Position numbers and translations under genes: made by a program
Shown here: piece after piece, positions 32,418 to 41,889 of the stretch
How positions within the stretch are numbered: position 1 is the first letter of the stretch
How the letters are laid out: each line of letters opens with the position of its first letter
Origin: Brevibacillus composti
Lineage (GTDB): Bacteria > Bacillota > Bacilli > Brevibacillales > Brevibacillaceae
Length of the DNA: 64,000 nt
Assembly (NCBI RefSeq): GCF_016406105.1
Contig: NZ_CP066308.1
Span: forward strand, 1,585,501-1,649,500
Reading direction: 5' to 3'
The notes under the pieces: model-generated
Database searches by the model: none
Told to the model about the DNA's origin: nothing
The model's input: only the letters and a program-made list of their open reading frames with translations

Positions 32418-33338
32418 ATGGATACCCGCTACTTGCAAACCTTTCGCGAGGTGGCCAAATGGCAGAGCTTTACCCGCGCGGCCGAAGTGCTGGGCTATGC
32501 CCAATCCAGCGTAACCACGCAAATTCAGAATTTGGAGCAGGAATTCGGCGTCACCCTGTTTGAGAGATGGGGGCGCAAAATTAAGCTGACCCAAGCCGGA
32601 GAGGTCCTGCTGGATTACTGCGGACAGCTCCTGGGACTCCTGGATGAAGCCAGGATGCAGCTGAGTGAGCAGTCGCAGATGGCGGGGACGCTGACGATCG
32701 GCACCGTCGAGTCCCTGGCCGCTTTTTATTTGCCGCCCTACCTGCAGCGATTTCGCCAGGAACAGCCGCAAATGAAGGTATTGCTGACGCCGGGGATCTG
32801 CCACGAGCTGCGCCAAGGGGTAAAAGACGGCAGCTATGACTTTGCGATCGTCCTGGACTGGCTGCAGACGCATCCCGACTTGGCCAGCATCAACCTCGGG
32901 GAGGAAAAGCTGGTTGTGATCGCATCCCCCGAGCATCCGCTGGCGGCGATGGAGCGGATCGAAGCCGCCGATTTTGCCGGAGAGCAGTGGATTTTTCCGG
33001 AGGCGGGATGCAGCTATCGCGCAATGATCGAATCCGTCCTGCGGGACTGCGGCACTAGCAAGGAAACCTCGCTGGAGTTTGGCAGCCTGGAAGCGATCAA
33101 GCAATGTGTGGCCTACGAGCTGGGAATCGCGCTGGTGCCGCTGATCGCTGTGCATGAGGAAGTGAGCAAGGGGACGCTGGTGACGCTGCCCTTTTCCCAT
33201 CCGGACATCCGGGTATACCGGCAAGTGGTCTACCACAAGAAAAAGTGGATGCCCCGATCCATGCGCCATTTTCTCGACCTGCTGATGGGCAAAGAGGGAG
33301 CGGCGGATACGGTAACTAGCAAAAACAAACCGGAATAG
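32418..33338 (+). CDS. LysR-family transcriptional regulator
   Basis: The 306-residue protein has the standard N-terminal LysR helix-turn-helix (YLQTFREVAKWQSFTRAAEV, SVTTQIQNLEQEFGVTLFER). A periplasmic-binding-like effector domain follows, with LTIGTVESLAAFYLPPYLQRF. It is divergent from the amino-acid permease and likely activates it when an amino acid builds up. The ATG at 32418 follows GAGGTGAGCCCG. The downstream gene ahcY may share read-through, because no clear terminator lies between them. Confidence 0.88.
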   Translation: MDTRYLQTFREVAKWQSFTRAAEVLGYAQSSVTTQIQNLEQEFGVTLFERWGRKIKLTQAGEVLLDYCGQLLGLLDEARMQLSEQSQMAGTLTIGTVESLAAFYLPPYLQRFRQEQPQMKVLLTPGICHELRQGVKDGSYDFAIVLDWLQTHPDLASINLGEEKLVVIASPEHPLAAMERIEAADFAGEQWIFPEAGCSYRAMIESVLRDCGTSKETSLEFGSLEAIKQCVAYELGIALVPLIAVHEEVSKGTLVTLPFSHPDIRVYRQVVYHKKKWMPRSMRHFLDLLMGKEGAADTVTSKNKPE

Positions 33339-33439
33339 TAGTTTTTTTAGTTTTCCGGGCGTCGTTCAGATAGGAAAAAGGAAAGTCCTGTGGTAAGATT
33401 AATCGTAGTTTTTTGTAGAAGAAGGAGGTTCATCCGTTC

Positions 33440-34699
33440 ATGAACATGGTTTCTGAAAGCATTGTAAAAGATATGGCACTCGCGCCAAATGGCCATCTGA
33501 AGATCGACTGGGTAAAAGAACATATGCCGGTGCTCAACCGCATCCGCGAACGCTTTGAAAAAGAAAAGCCGTTTGCCGGACTGAAAGTGGCAATCTCGCT
33601 CCACCTGGAGGCGAAAACCGCTTACCTGGCGAAAGTCGTGCAAGCGGGCGGAGCCGAGGTAACCATCACCGGTTCCAACCCGCTGTCCACGCAGGATGAC
33701 GTCTGCGCGGCGCTGGTAGAGGACGGCATTCGCGTCTTCGCCAAGTACAATCCATCTCCGGAAGAGTACAAGAGCCATATGATCAAAACACTGGAAACCC
33801 GCCCTGACCTGATCATCGACGACGGCGGCGATCTGGTAACCATCCTGCACAGCGAGCGCCGCGATCTGCTCTCCCAGGTGCGCGGCGGTGCCGAGGAGAC
33901 CACGACCGGGATCCTGCGCCTGAAAGCGCTGGAAAAGGAAGGCAAGCTGGAATTCCCGATGGTCGCGGTAAACGACGCTTTCTGCAAATACTTGTTTGAC
34001 AACCGCTACGGCACGGGCCAATCCGTATGGGATGGCATCAATCGCACGACCAACCTCGTCGTCGCCGGCAAAACCGTCGTAGTCGTCGGCTACGGCTGGT
34101 GCGGCAAAGGCGTGGCGATGCGGGCCAAAGGTCTGGGCGCGAAAGTGATCGTGACCGAGATCGACGCGATCAAAGCGGTCGAAGCCTATATGGACGGATT
34201 TGAAGTCATGCCGATGAGCGAAGCGGCCAAACACGGCGACTACTTTGTCACCGTTACCGGAAACCGCGACGTGATTCGCAAAGAGCATTTTGAAGTGATG
34301 AAAGATGGCGCCATTCTCTCCAACGCCGGTCACTTCGATGTCGAAGTAAACAAAGTGGAACTGGAAGCTTTGTCGAAATCCAAGCGCACCGTTCGCAAAG
34401 ATATCGAAGAATTTGTCCTCGCTGACGGTCGAAAAGTGTATCTCCTGGCCGAAGGACGTCTGGTCAATCTGGCTGCAGGCGACGGCCACCCGGCTGAAAT
34501 CATGGACATGACCTTTGCGCTGCAAGCAGTTTCTCTGGAGTACGTGAACAAGCAATACGAATCCATCGGCAAGCGCGTGCTGGATGTGCCGTACGAGTTG
34601 GACGAGATGGTGGCACGCTACAAACTGGAAGCGCTGGGGATCGGAATCGACAAGCTGACCGACGAGCAAAAGGCATATCTGGACAGCTGGGTCGAATAA
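33440..34699 (+). CDS. ahcY: S-adenosylhomocysteine hydrolase, short (archaeal/Thermotoga-like) type
   Basis: The 419-residue NAD-dependent enzyme splits S-adenosylhomocysteine to adenosine and homocysteine. It has [37 protein letters not shown] and the NAD-binding loop [22 protein letters not shown] (about residues 213-235). It is shorter than the usual eukaryotic/proteobacterial enzyme and ends in [16 protein letters not shown] instead of the common KPDHYRY tail. That tail is also missing in archaeal and Thermotoga enzymes, some of which prefer S-inosylhomocysteine. The start follows AAGGAGGTTCATCCGTTC. It lies just upstream of mraZ. Confidence 0.88.
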   Translation: MNMVSESIVKDMALAPNGHLKIDWVKEHMPVLNRIRERFEKEKPFAGLKVAISLHLEAKTAYLAKVVQAGGAEVTITGSNPLSTQDDVCAALVEDGIRVFAKYNPSPEEYKSHMIKTLETRPDLIIDDGGDLVTILHSERRDLLSQVRGGAEETTTGILRLKALEKEGKLEFPMVAVNDAFCKYLFDNRYGTGQSVWDGINRTTNLVVAGKTVVVVGYGWCGKGVAMRAKGLGAKVIVTEIDAIKAVEAYMDGFEVMPMSEAAKHGDYFVTVTGNRDVIRKEHFEVMKDGAILSNAGHFDVEVNKVELEALSKSKRTVRKDIEEFVLADGRKVYLLAEGRLVNLAAGDGHPAEIMDMTFALQAVSLEYVNKQYESIGKRVLDVPYELDEMVARYKLEALGIGIDKLTDEQKAYLDSWVE

Positions 34700-34738
34700 T
34701 TTCGCGAATCCCGTCCTTTCCCGGAAAAATAATTAACG

Positions 34739-34771
34739 AAAAATCCTGCTTACAAAAGCAGGATTTTTTCT
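34739..34771 (+). terminator. Terminator after ahcY
   Basis: AAAATCCTGCTT and AAGCAGGATTTTTT pair around ACAA. The 3' part of the stem overlaps the putative -35 region of the mraZ promoter. Confidence 0.9.
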
Positions 34772-34778
34772 TTATAAT
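34750..34778 (+). promoter_or_regulatory. Candidate promoter of mraZ and the dcw cluster
   Basis: TATAAT at 34773-34778 is a perfect -10 element. The best -35 at 17-base spacing is TTACAA (34750-34755), which is weak and lies inside the ahcY terminator loop. Transcription would start just before the MraZ boxes, so MraZ could repress it. Confidence 0.55.
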
Positions 34779-34795
34779 AGCTAATAGGTGTCCAA

Positions 34796-34842
34796 GTGGG
34801 GAAAAGTGGGGGAAAGTGGAGGTCATTTGGAGGAAAGTGGGG
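34796..34842 (+). promoter_or_regulatory. MraZ operator boxes
   Basis: GTGGGG at 34796, GTGGGG at 34806 and GTGGAG at 34816 are spaced exactly ten bases apart. A fourth GTGGGG stands at 34837. This is the known MraZ target: repeated GTGGG boxes with ten-base spacing in front of mraZ. They lie between the -10 element and the start codon, suiting autorepression. Confidence 0.85.
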
Positions 34843-34851
34843 GGATCGGCC

Positions 34852-35283
34852 GTGTTCATGGGTGAATATCAACATAGCATCGATGACAAAGGCCGCCTGA
34901 CGATCCCTGCCAAGCTCCGCGATGGCCTCGGCGCCTCGTTTGTCATTACCCGCGGACTCGACCAATGCTTGTTCGTCTATCCCACGGAAGAGTGGAAGGC
35001 TTTGGAGGAGCGGCTCAAGACTTTGCCGTTTACCAAAGCGGATGCGCGCGCATTTACACGCTTCTTCTTTTCCGGCGCATCGGAATGCGAGTGGGACAAG
35101 CAGGGAAGGGTAAATATACCGCAGACACTTCGCGATTACGCCGCGCTGCAAAAGGAGTGCGTCGTGATCGGCGTATCCAACCGCGTGGAAATCTGGAGCA
35201 AAGAACGTTGGGAGGATTATCTTGCCCAGTCAGAAGGGTCTTTTGCGGAAATCGCTGAGAAACTCGTGGATTTTGACCTATAA
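34852..35283 (+). CDS. mraZ: Transcriptional regulator MraZ
   Basis: The 143-residue protein has two AbrB-like swapped-hairpin domains. The first starts [24 protein letters not shown] and the second contains [21 protein letters not shown]. It binds the GTGGG boxes just upstream and controls the dcw operon. The GTG at 34852 gives the family N-terminus (MFMGEY) and follows GGGGGGATCGGCC; an ATG at 34858 is the alternative. It is the first gene of the division and cell-wall cluster. Confidence 0.93.
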   Translation: MFMGEYQHSIDDKGRLTIPAKLRDGLGASFVITRGLDQCLFVYPTEEWKALEERLKTLPFTKADARAFTRFFFSGASECEWDKQGRVNIPQTLRDYAALQKECVVIGVSNRVEIWSKERWEDYLAQSEGSFAEIAEKLVDFDL

Positions 35284-35366
35284 GACAACCAGACCGATGC
35301 ATCAAGAAAAACAGTGCGGGGAAGCTTGATATCCGAAAAGCACTGACAGAACTGGGAGTGACGGCT

Positions 35367-36302
35367 TTGTCATTTCATCACGTAACCGTATTGCGGGAAG
35401 AAGCCGTTGACGGATTGAACATTCGGCAAGATGGCATCTATCTCGATTGCACGCTCGGCGGCGCGGGCCACAGCAGCCTGATCGCTTCGCGGCTCTCTCC
35501 GGAGGGGCGGCTGATCGCCATCGACCAGGATGATTGGGCGCTGGAAAATGCGAAAGAACGGCTTTCGCCCTACATAGATCGAGTCACCCTGGTGAAAAGC
35601 AACTTTCGCCACCTGAAAGAGATCGTAGACGATCTCGGCCTGGACGGTGTCGATGGAGTCCTGTTCGATCTGGGCGTCTCCTCTCCTCAGCTGGACGAGG
35701 GAGAGCGCGGCTTCAGCTACAATGCCGACGCCCCGCTGGATATGCGAATGGATCAGCAGGCGCCGCTCACTGCCTATGAGATCGTCAACGAATGGGACGA
35801 GCAAGAGATCGCCCGTATCATCTGGGAGTACGGGGAAGAGAAATTTTCCCGGCGAATTGCCCGGCAAATCGTCCAGCGCAGGCAGCATGCGCCTGTGAAA
35901 ACCACCGGTGAACTGGTCGAGCTGATCAAAGAAGCGATACCGGCCGCGGCACGCCGCACGGGTCCGCATCCAGCCAAGCGCACCTTTCAGGCGATTCGGA
36001 TCGCGGTCAACGATGAGCTGGATGCCTTCCGCGATGCCGTGATCGATGCGATCGGCATCTTGCGGCCAGCGGGCCGCGTCAGCGTCATTACCTTTCACTC
36101 GCTGGAGGATCGGATTTGCAAGCAGGTCTATCAGGATTTTGCCAAAGGATGTACTTGCCCGCCGGCGTTTCCGATCTGCACCTGCGGAAATGAAGCCATC
36201 GTCAAGATCATCACCCGAAAGCCGATTTTGCCGTCGGAAGAAGAACTTGAGGCCAATCCCCGCGCCCGTTCCGCCAAACTGCGGGTAGCGGAAAAATTAT
36301 AA
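35367..36302 (+). CDS. rsmH: 16S rRNA m4C1402 methyltransferase RsmH (MraW)
   Basis: The 311-residue SAM-dependent enzyme methylates the base amine of C1402 in 16S rRNA. It carries [14 protein letters not shown], the SAM loop [33 protein letters not shown] and [16 protein letters not shown], all family signatures. TTG 35367 was preferred because GGGAG stands eight bases upstream; a GTG at 35358 is too close. It is the second gene of the dcw cluster. Confidence 0.94.
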   Translation: MSFHHVTVLREEAVDGLNIRQDGIYLDCTLGGAGHSSLIASRLSPEGRLIAIDQDDWALENAKERLSPYIDRVTLVKSNFRHLKEIVDDLGLDGVDGVLFDLGVSSPQLDEGERGFSYNADAPLDMRMDQQAPLTAYEIVNEWDEQEIARIIWEYGEEKFSRRIARQIVQRRQHAPVKTTGELVELIKEAIPAAARRTGPHPAKRTFQAIRIAVNDELDAFRDAVIDAIGILRPAGRVSVITFHSLEDRICKQVYQDFAKGCTCPPAFPICTCGNEAIVKIITRKPILPSEEELEANPRARSAKLRVAEKL

Positions 36303-36336
36303 CGCTCGCAGCCAGAGCCAGAGGAGGGAGACCGAA

Positions 36337-36786
36337 ATGAGCTACTACTACCGAGGAAATCTCGCGGTAGAACTGGAAGAGTCACCGCGTTCCACCACCC
36401 AAAAGAAAACGAAACGGACTGTTCGCATCAAGCCGTCCATTCCGACCGGGGAAAAGCTGATGTACCTGTTTTTGATCAGCCTCGTAGTCGCAGGCGTCGG
36501 CCTGGTCGGTGTGCGCTATTCGCAAATCTCGCAGCACAACTACGAAATCCAGCGTTTGAAAAAAGAGATCAGGGTGAATAAGGAGACCAACAGCAGTCTT
36601 CAACTGCAGATCGAACAGTTGAGCAACCGGGACCGGATCATCATGGAAGCAATGAGAATGGGAATGGTGTACAATCCGGAGGCTGCTCATGTGGTCGGTC
36701 AATCCAAGGAGATGGCAGAGAAGAAAAAGAACTCGGCAGCCGCTTCGAGCCAAGCAGAAACGAATGAGCCTGCTGCAAACAACTGA
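36337..36786 (+). CDS. ftsL: Cell division protein FtsL
   Basis: The 149-residue bitopic membrane protein has a basic cytoplasmic segment (TTQKKTKRTVRIKPS), one membrane helix (LMYLFLISLVVAGVGLVGV) and an extracellular coiled coil (YEIQRLKKEIRVNKETNSSL, then LQLQIEQLSNRDRIIMEAMR). It forms the FtsL-DivIC-DivIB septal complex with the DivIB encoded downstream. The C-terminus is an Ala/Ser/Glu-rich tail. It follows rsmH and is followed by a strong terminator before pbpB. Confidence 0.9.
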   Translation: MSYYYRGNLAVELEESPRSTTQKKTKRTVRIKPSIPTGEKLMYLFLISLVVAGVGLVGVRYSQISQHNYEIQRLKKEIRVNKETNSSLQLQIEQLSNRDRIIMEAMRMGMVYNPEAAHVVGQSKEMAEKKKNSAAASSQAETNEPAANN

Positions 36787-36806
36787 TCACATAGGATTGC
36801 GGAGCA

Positions 36807-36842
36807 AATGTTACTTACTGTGCAAGTAAGTAACATTTTTTT
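36807..36842 (+). terminator. Terminator or attenuator between ftsL and pbpB
   Basis: AATGTTACTTACT and AAGTAAGTAACATT pair around a four-base loop and are followed by TTTTTT. It is a textbook Rho-independent terminator inside the dcw cluster. Confidence 0.9.
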
Positions 36843-36941
36843 CGTAAACGGTCGTTTTTTGTTACTTTAGACCTAAGTGATCGTAGAAATGAAGCTGTCA
36901 AATGATGAAATAACGAGATTTTCGGGGTTGGAGTGAGAAAA

Positions 36942-39659
36942 GTGGACTTAAAACGGCGGATCAATTTGCGGATCATCTTTCTTGCGCTTACCGCGATTCT
37001 GATGTTTTTAACGATGACGGTCCGGCTCTGGTGGATTCAGACGGTCGATGCGGCCTATATCATGGGCAAGGCCAAATGGGACTGGGAAAAGACGCTGAAG
37101 CCCAAGCGGGGCGCCATTCTGGACCGGAACGGGGAGTATCTTGCTTTTGAGGGCAAGGCGTACGACATCAGCGTAAGGCTGAAGCCGCGTGATGAACGGG
37201 ACCAGGATGTGCTGAAGGATCCCTATTATACGGCACAGGTGCTGTCGCCTGTCCTGAATGCGCCGATGGATCAACTCCTGAAATATTTGACCAATCCCAC
37301 GGCAAAGGTCGTGGAGCTGGGACGGTATGGCAAAAAGATCAGCGAGGAGCAGAAGCTCTATATCGAAAAGATGCAGTATCCCGTCCTGCCAAACGGCGAA
37401 CAGGTGAAGACCAACCAGCTTCCCGGGCTGATCATCACCGAGACCACCCGGCGCTACTATCCAAACAACAGCTTTGCGGCCCACGTCATCGGCTACATGG
37501 ACTTCGACGACAATCCGAAGATGGGGCTGGAGCTGCAGTTCGACAAGGAACTGCGGGGAGAAAAGGGGGAGATGCAAGTCCTGACAGACGGGGCGGGCTA
37601 TCAGCTGCCTGACGGGGAGCGCAAATACAAACCGGCCAAGGACGGCCTGAATGTCTACCTCACCATCGACAGGACGATCCAGGACTATGTCGAGCAGGCC
37701 CTCGACAAGGCGGAGGAAGAGTACAAACCAAAATCGATGACCGTCGTGGTCGCCGATCCGCAAACCGGGGAGATCCTGGCGATGGGCAACCGTCCGCAGT
37801 TCAACCCCAATACCTACTACAAGGGGATCACCAACTACACGAATCATGCGGTCGGGACGATGTTTGAGCCGGGCTCGACGTTTAAGATTATCACACTGGC
37901 GGCAGCCATCGAGGAAGGCAAATTTAATCCCAATGAGATGTATCAATCCGGGATGTACAGAAAGTTTAAGCCGCCGATCCGCGACCATAACAACGGGGCC
38001 GGTTGGGGAGAGATCAGTTTCCTCGAAGGCGTGCAGCGCTCTAGTAACGTCGTATTTGCCATCATGGGGTATGACTATTTGGGCCCGGAGAAATTAAAAA
38101 GCTATTTTGAAAAATTCGGGATCGGCTCCAAGACGGGAATCGAATTGCCGTACGAACAAAAGGGGATTCTCAATAACCTGATGAATCCGCGTTCGCAGCG
38201 GGACATCGCCGTTACAACCTTTGGCCAAGGGGTGGCGGTCACGGCGATCCAACAGGTTGCAGCGGTCGGTGCGATCGCCAACGGCGGCGAGCTGTTGAAG
38301 CCCCATATCGTCAAGGAAATGCGCGATCCGCTTACAGGAGCCGTCGTCAAGCGGAATCAGCGGGAGGTCGTCCACCGCGTGGTCAGCGAAGCGACTGCCA
38401 AAAAGACGCGCGACATTTTGGAGACGGTGATCACCGGCGAGCATGGTACGGGGGAAGCCTATGAAATCAAAGGCTATCATGTGGCGGGGAAAACCGGAAC
38501 GGCTCAAAAATACGACGACAAAGGGAGAATCATGGAGGGACAGCACTACATCGTCTCCTTTATCGGTTTTGCTCCCAAAGACAACCCCCGGCTGCTGGTC
38601 TACGTCGTCGTCGACGATCCCACGACCACGGACAGTTACACGACGTGGGGAAGAAAATACGTCGCCCCGATTTTTAAATCGATCATGGAGAGAAGCCTCC
38701 AGTATCTGCAGCAAATGCCGGATTCTGCCGAGGCGGAAAAGGCGGCAGAAAACGTGACGGCGCAAGCGGTTGCCAGCGTAGAACAGGTTCGCGAAATCAG
38801 CATGCCCAAACTGGTCGGCATGTCCACCACAGCGGCCAAGCTGAGGGCGGAACAGGACAATTTCGCCGTCTCCATCATCGGGACGGGGACGAAGATCGTC
38901 AACCAACTGCCCGCGCCTTATGAAAAAATGGTTCCGGGTGCGGCCGTCACACTGGTGACTGACCGGATCGAAGGGACGAAGATGCCCGATCTGACGGGGA
39001 AATCTTTGCGCGAAGCGATGGAATTGGCTTCTCTGATGCAGCTGCAGATGTCCAGCTACGGCATCGGCTTCATCACGCAGCAGAGCATCCCGCCAGGAAC
39101 GGTGCTGAAGGGAGGAGAGCAGCTGCAGATAACCTTGCAGCCGTCATCGGACCAGCCTGTACCGCTTCCGGATGCCAATCATCCCGGGTCCCCGGATGCG
39201 CCCGCAGGCCAAGCGGGCGAAACGCAGCCCGGCACGACGAACGACGGCGAGAATGCGCGGGAGGCTGCACCTGCAACCGGATCCGGCTCGCCAGGAGGCG
39301 GCGAGGCAGGACCCGGTTCGGGAAATGGGCCCCCCACAGGAACAGCACCCGTACCAGGTACTGCGCCCGCTCAAGGTACGGATGCGGTCACCGGAGCAGT
39401 GCAGACGGGTACGCCCGGCGTGATGCAAGCAGTTCCGCCCGGTTCCGCCGGAGCCGTGCAGCCCGGGGTCTACCCGCCTGTCTACCCCGGCTATCAGGGC
39501 TACCCGCCACAGGGCTATCCACCGACGATTCCCGTCGGCAACACCCCGCTTCCGGCCGGAACCACGGCCATCCCTGCCGGCGGCGGACAGGGGCTGCCGG
39601 CCGGCCAAATGCCGCTGCCGTATCCATACCCCACCCAGACCGTACCGAACGGTCAGTAG
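36942..39659 (+). CDS. pbpB: Septal transpeptidase PBP2B with a long Pro/Gly-rich tail
   Basis: This 905-residue class B penicillin-binding protein makes septal peptidoglycan cross-links with its partner FtsW. It has one N-terminal membrane helix (LRIIFLALTAILMFLTMTV) and a PBP dimerisation domain (PKRGAILDRNGEYLAFEG). The transpeptidase motifs are STFK at Ser312, SSN near residues 367-369 and KTG near 517-519. Two PASTA domains run from about residue 621 to 734. The last 170 residues are Pro/Gly/Thr-rich low-complexity sequence, absent from the 716-residue B. subtilis enzyme. GTG 36942 follows TTGGAGTGAGAAAA; GTG 36933 is also possible. Confidence 0.9.
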   Translation: MDLKRRINLRIIFLALTAILMFLTMTVRLWWIQTVDAAYIMGKAKWDWEKTLKPKRGAILDRNGEYLAFEGKAYDISVRLKPRDERDQDVLKDPYYTAQVLSPVLNAPMDQLLKYLTNPTAKVVELGRYGKKISEEQKLYIEKMQYPVLPNGEQVKTNQLPGLIITETTRRYYPNNSFAAHVIGYMDFDDNPKMGLELQFDKELRGEKGEMQVLTDGAGYQLPDGERKYKPAKDGLNVYLTIDRTIQDYVEQALDKAEEEYKPKSMTVVVADPQTGEILAMGNRPQFNPNTYYKGITNYTNHAVGTMFEPGSTFKIITLAAAIEEGKFNPNEMYQSGMYRKFKPPIRDHNNGAGWGEISFLEGVQRSSNVVFAIMGYDYLGPEKLKSYFEKFGIGSKTGIELPYEQKGILNNLMNPRSQRDIAVTTFGQGVAVTAIQQVAAVGAIANGGELLKPHIVKEMRDPLTGAVVKRNQREVVHRVVSEATAKKTRDILETVITGEHGTGEAYEIKGYHVAGKTGTAQKYDDKGRIMEGQHYIVSFIGFAPKDNPRLLVYVVVDDPTTTDSYTTWGRKYVAPIFKSIMERSLQYLQQMPDSAEAEKAAENVTAQAVASVEQVREISMPKLVGMSTTAAKLRAEQDNFAVSIIGTGTKIVNQLPAPYEKMVPGAAVTLVTDRIEGTKMPDLTGKSLREAMELASLMQLQMSSYGIGFITQQSIPPGTVLKGGEQLQITLQPSSDQPVPLPDANHPGSPDAPAGQAGETQPGTTNDGENAREAAPATGSGSPGGGEAGPGSGNGPPTGTAPVPGTAPAQGTDAVTGAVQTGTPGVMQAVPPGSAGAVQPGVYPPVYPGYQGYPPQGYPPTIPVGNTPLPAGTTAIPAGGGQGLPAGQMPLPYPYPTQTVPNGQ

Positions 39660-39757
39660 GGCCACGTTCCGTATTGTTGCTTCCCCGCTGGAGGCCGCCC
39701 GGACCTGGGAGGAGAAGCACCTATACACGATCTTCGTCCACACGGTACCCGCACACG

Positions 39758-39780
39758 CCCCGCACGAGCAGCGGGGTTCT
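39758..39780 (+). terminator. Weak terminator-like hairpin before spoVD
   Basis: CCCCGC (39758-39763) pairs with GCGGGG (39771-39776) around ACGAGCA, followed by TTCT. The tail is short, so it may only attenuate. Confidence 0.35.
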
Positions 39781-39843
39781 AACCTGTCCCCCTGACGAAT
39801 AGGCTAGAGAAGAGACAACCTGTGTCATAAGGGGGAACTCGTT

Positions 39844-41769
39844 GTGCGGGTATCCAATGTAACTGTGAGACGCCGTATTTTCGTCGCATTGGTGATCGGA
39901 ATCGTGCTGTACACGGCGCTGATCACGCGGCTCGGCTATGTGCAGCTGGTTGCCGGGCCAAAGCTGCAAGAGAAGGCGCACGAGCTGTGGAACCGGAATA
40001 TCAAATTCGAGCCGAAGCGGGGACGCATCCTCGACCGCAATGGCAAGGAGCTGGTCAGCAATATCAGCGTGCCCTCGGTCGTCGCCATCCCCGTGCAAGT
40101 CAAAGACCCCCACGATACCGCCAAAAAACTGGCCGTCGTGCTGGGGCAGCAGGAGGAGACCGTCTACAAGGCGATTACCAAGCGACAGAGCATCGAAAGA
40201 GTGCCCGGCGGCAGAAAAATCTCTCCGGAAAAAGCCCGCCAAATCCAGGATCTCAACCTGCCCGGGATCTTCGTGGTGGAGGATTCCCAGCGCTTTTATC
40301 CAAATGGGACGATGGCCGCCCATCTGTTCGGTTTTACGGGGATTGACAATCAGGGCTTGACCGGGCTGGAGCGCATTTACGACCCGTTTTTGAAAGGGAC
40401 GCAGGGGCACATCTCCTATCTGTCCGACGCCCGCGGCCAGGCCATGCAGGGAGGCAGCGAAGAGTACGTGCCGCCGGTCGATGGCATGGATATGTACCTG
40501 ACGATAGACAGCAGCATTCAATCGTTTATCGAGCGCGAACTGGATCAGGCGATGGTCGCCTACCAGCCGGACGACGTCCTGGCCATCGCAATGAATCCCA
40601 AGACCGGAGAGATTCTCGGCATGGGCAGCCGCCCCACGTATGACCCGGCCCGCTACAGGGACTATCCCAGCGAAGTATACAACCGCAACCTTCCCATCTG
40701 GAAAACGTACGAGCCCGGCTCCACCTTCAAGATCGTCACGCTGGCCGCCGCGCTGAACGAAGGAGAAGTGAAGCTGGAGGAGGGCTTTTTCGATCCCGGC
40801 TATATCATGGTCGCGGGGAAGCGGCTCCGCTGCTGGAAAAGGCAGGGGCACGGACAGGAGACGATGCTGGAAGTCGTGGAAAACTCCTGCAACCCGGGCT
40901 TTGTGACGATGGGCCAGCGGCTGCAGAAGGAGCGCCTGTTTGAGTACATCAAAAAATTCGGCTTTGGCCAGAAGACAGGCATCGACCTGATCGGGGAAGA
41001 AAATGGCCTTCTGTTTCGGATGGATCGCATCGGTCCTGTGGAGTTGGGGACGACTTCCTTTGGCCAAGGGGTATCAGTCACTCCGATTCAGCAGATGGCA
41101 GCCGTCGCGGCGGCCATCAACGGCGGCAAGCTGATGAAGCCTTTTGTCGCAAAGGAATGGCGGGACAGCGTGACCAATGACATCGTCGGCCGAACGCTGC
41201 CCACCGAGGTGCGGCAGGTGATCACCCCGGAGACCTCGGCCAAAGTCCGCTACGCATTGGAGAGCGTCGTCGCCAAAGGCACCGGGAGAAATGCTTACAT
41301 CGAAGGATACCGCGTTGGCGGCAAGACGGGTACTGCGCAAAAAGTGCGGAACGGACGATACGTCAACGGCGAATACATCGTATCGTTCATCGGCTTTGCC
41401 CCGGCGGACGATCCGCAGATTGTCGTCTATTTCGCTGTGGACAATCCGAAGGCGCTCGCTTTCGGGGGCTTGATCGCCGCGCCGAGCGTCAAAAACATCA
41501 TGGAGTCTTCGCTCCAGTACCTGGGCGTTCCCAAGCGCAAGGACGGCATCGAACGGGAGATCAACCGCGCGCTCGGAGACAAGCGCTATATCGAAGTGCC
41601 GGAGATGGTCGGCTTGTCCATGCGGGAGATCGTCACCGCTTACGACACACTGCCGCTGGTGGTGGAAGGCAAGGGTACGCATGTAATTCAGCAGGCGCCG
41701 CAAGCGGGCGAGAAAATCGAAGAAGGCTCAAAAATTCGCATCTATCTTGGTGACAAATCAAGCGATTAA
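39844..41769 (+). CDS. spoVD: Stage V sporulation protein D (class B PBP)
   Basis: The 641-residue class B penicillin-binding protein cross-links spore cortex peptidoglycan. It has an N-terminal membrane helix, the dimerisation segment PKRGRILDRNGKELVSNISV, STFK with Ser293, and KTG near residue 494. A single PASTA domain from about residue 585 (VPEMVGLSMREIVTAYDT) distinguishes it from PBP2B, as in B. subtilis. It works with SpoVE, encoded four genes downstream. The GTG at 39844 follows AAGGGGGAACTCGTT. Confidence 0.92.
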   Translation: MRVSNVTVRRRIFVALVIGIVLYTALITRLGYVQLVAGPKLQEKAHELWNRNIKFEPKRGRILDRNGKELVSNISVPSVVAIPVQVKDPHDTAKKLAVVLGQQEETVYKAITKRQSIERVPGGRKISPEKARQIQDLNLPGIFVVEDSQRFYPNGTMAAHLFGFTGIDNQGLTGLERIYDPFLKGTQGHISYLSDARGQAMQGGSEEYVPPVDGMDMYLTIDSSIQSFIERELDQAMVAYQPDDVLAIAMNPKTGEILGMGSRPTYDPARYRDYPSEVYNRNLPIWKTYEPGSTFKIVTLAAALNEGEVKLEEGFFDPGYIMVAGKRLRCWKRQGHGQETMLEVVENSCNPGFVTMGQRLQKERLFEYIKKFGFGQKTGIDLIGEENGLLFRMDRIGPVELGTTSFGQGVSVTPIQQMAAVAAAINGGKLMKPFVAKEWRDSVTNDIVGRTLPTEVRQVITPETSAKVRYALESVVAKGTGRNAYIEGYRVGGKTGTAQKVRNGRYVNGEYIVSFIGFAPADDPQIVVYFAVDNPKALAFGGLIAAPSVKNIMESSLQYLGVPKRKDGIEREINRALGDKRYIEVPEMVGLSMREIVTAYDTLPLVVEGKGTHVIQQAPQAGEKIEEGSKIRIYLGDKSSD

Positions 41770-41889
41770 CTATAAAATGAGATTTCGGAGCGGGGCTTTG
41801 TCGAGACTTGTACACAAGTGCGGACACTCCGCTCTGAAGAATTCCCAATGCTTTTGTCTATACTAGGGAAAGAATGGGGTGCCAGTTTT

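Noticed and set aside
33332..33358. Terminator between the LysR gene and ahcY
   Set aside because: CCGGAA and TTCCGG can pair, but the T run lies in the loop rather than after the stem.
33347..34669. A 440-residue open frame on the minus strand
   Set aside because: It is the complement of ahcY, has no family motifs and no ribosome site, and arises from the GC-rich codon use of the real gene.
39721..41067. A 448-residue minus-strand frame across spoVD
   Set aside because: It mirrors the spoVD codons and would run against the dcw operon. No motif supports it.
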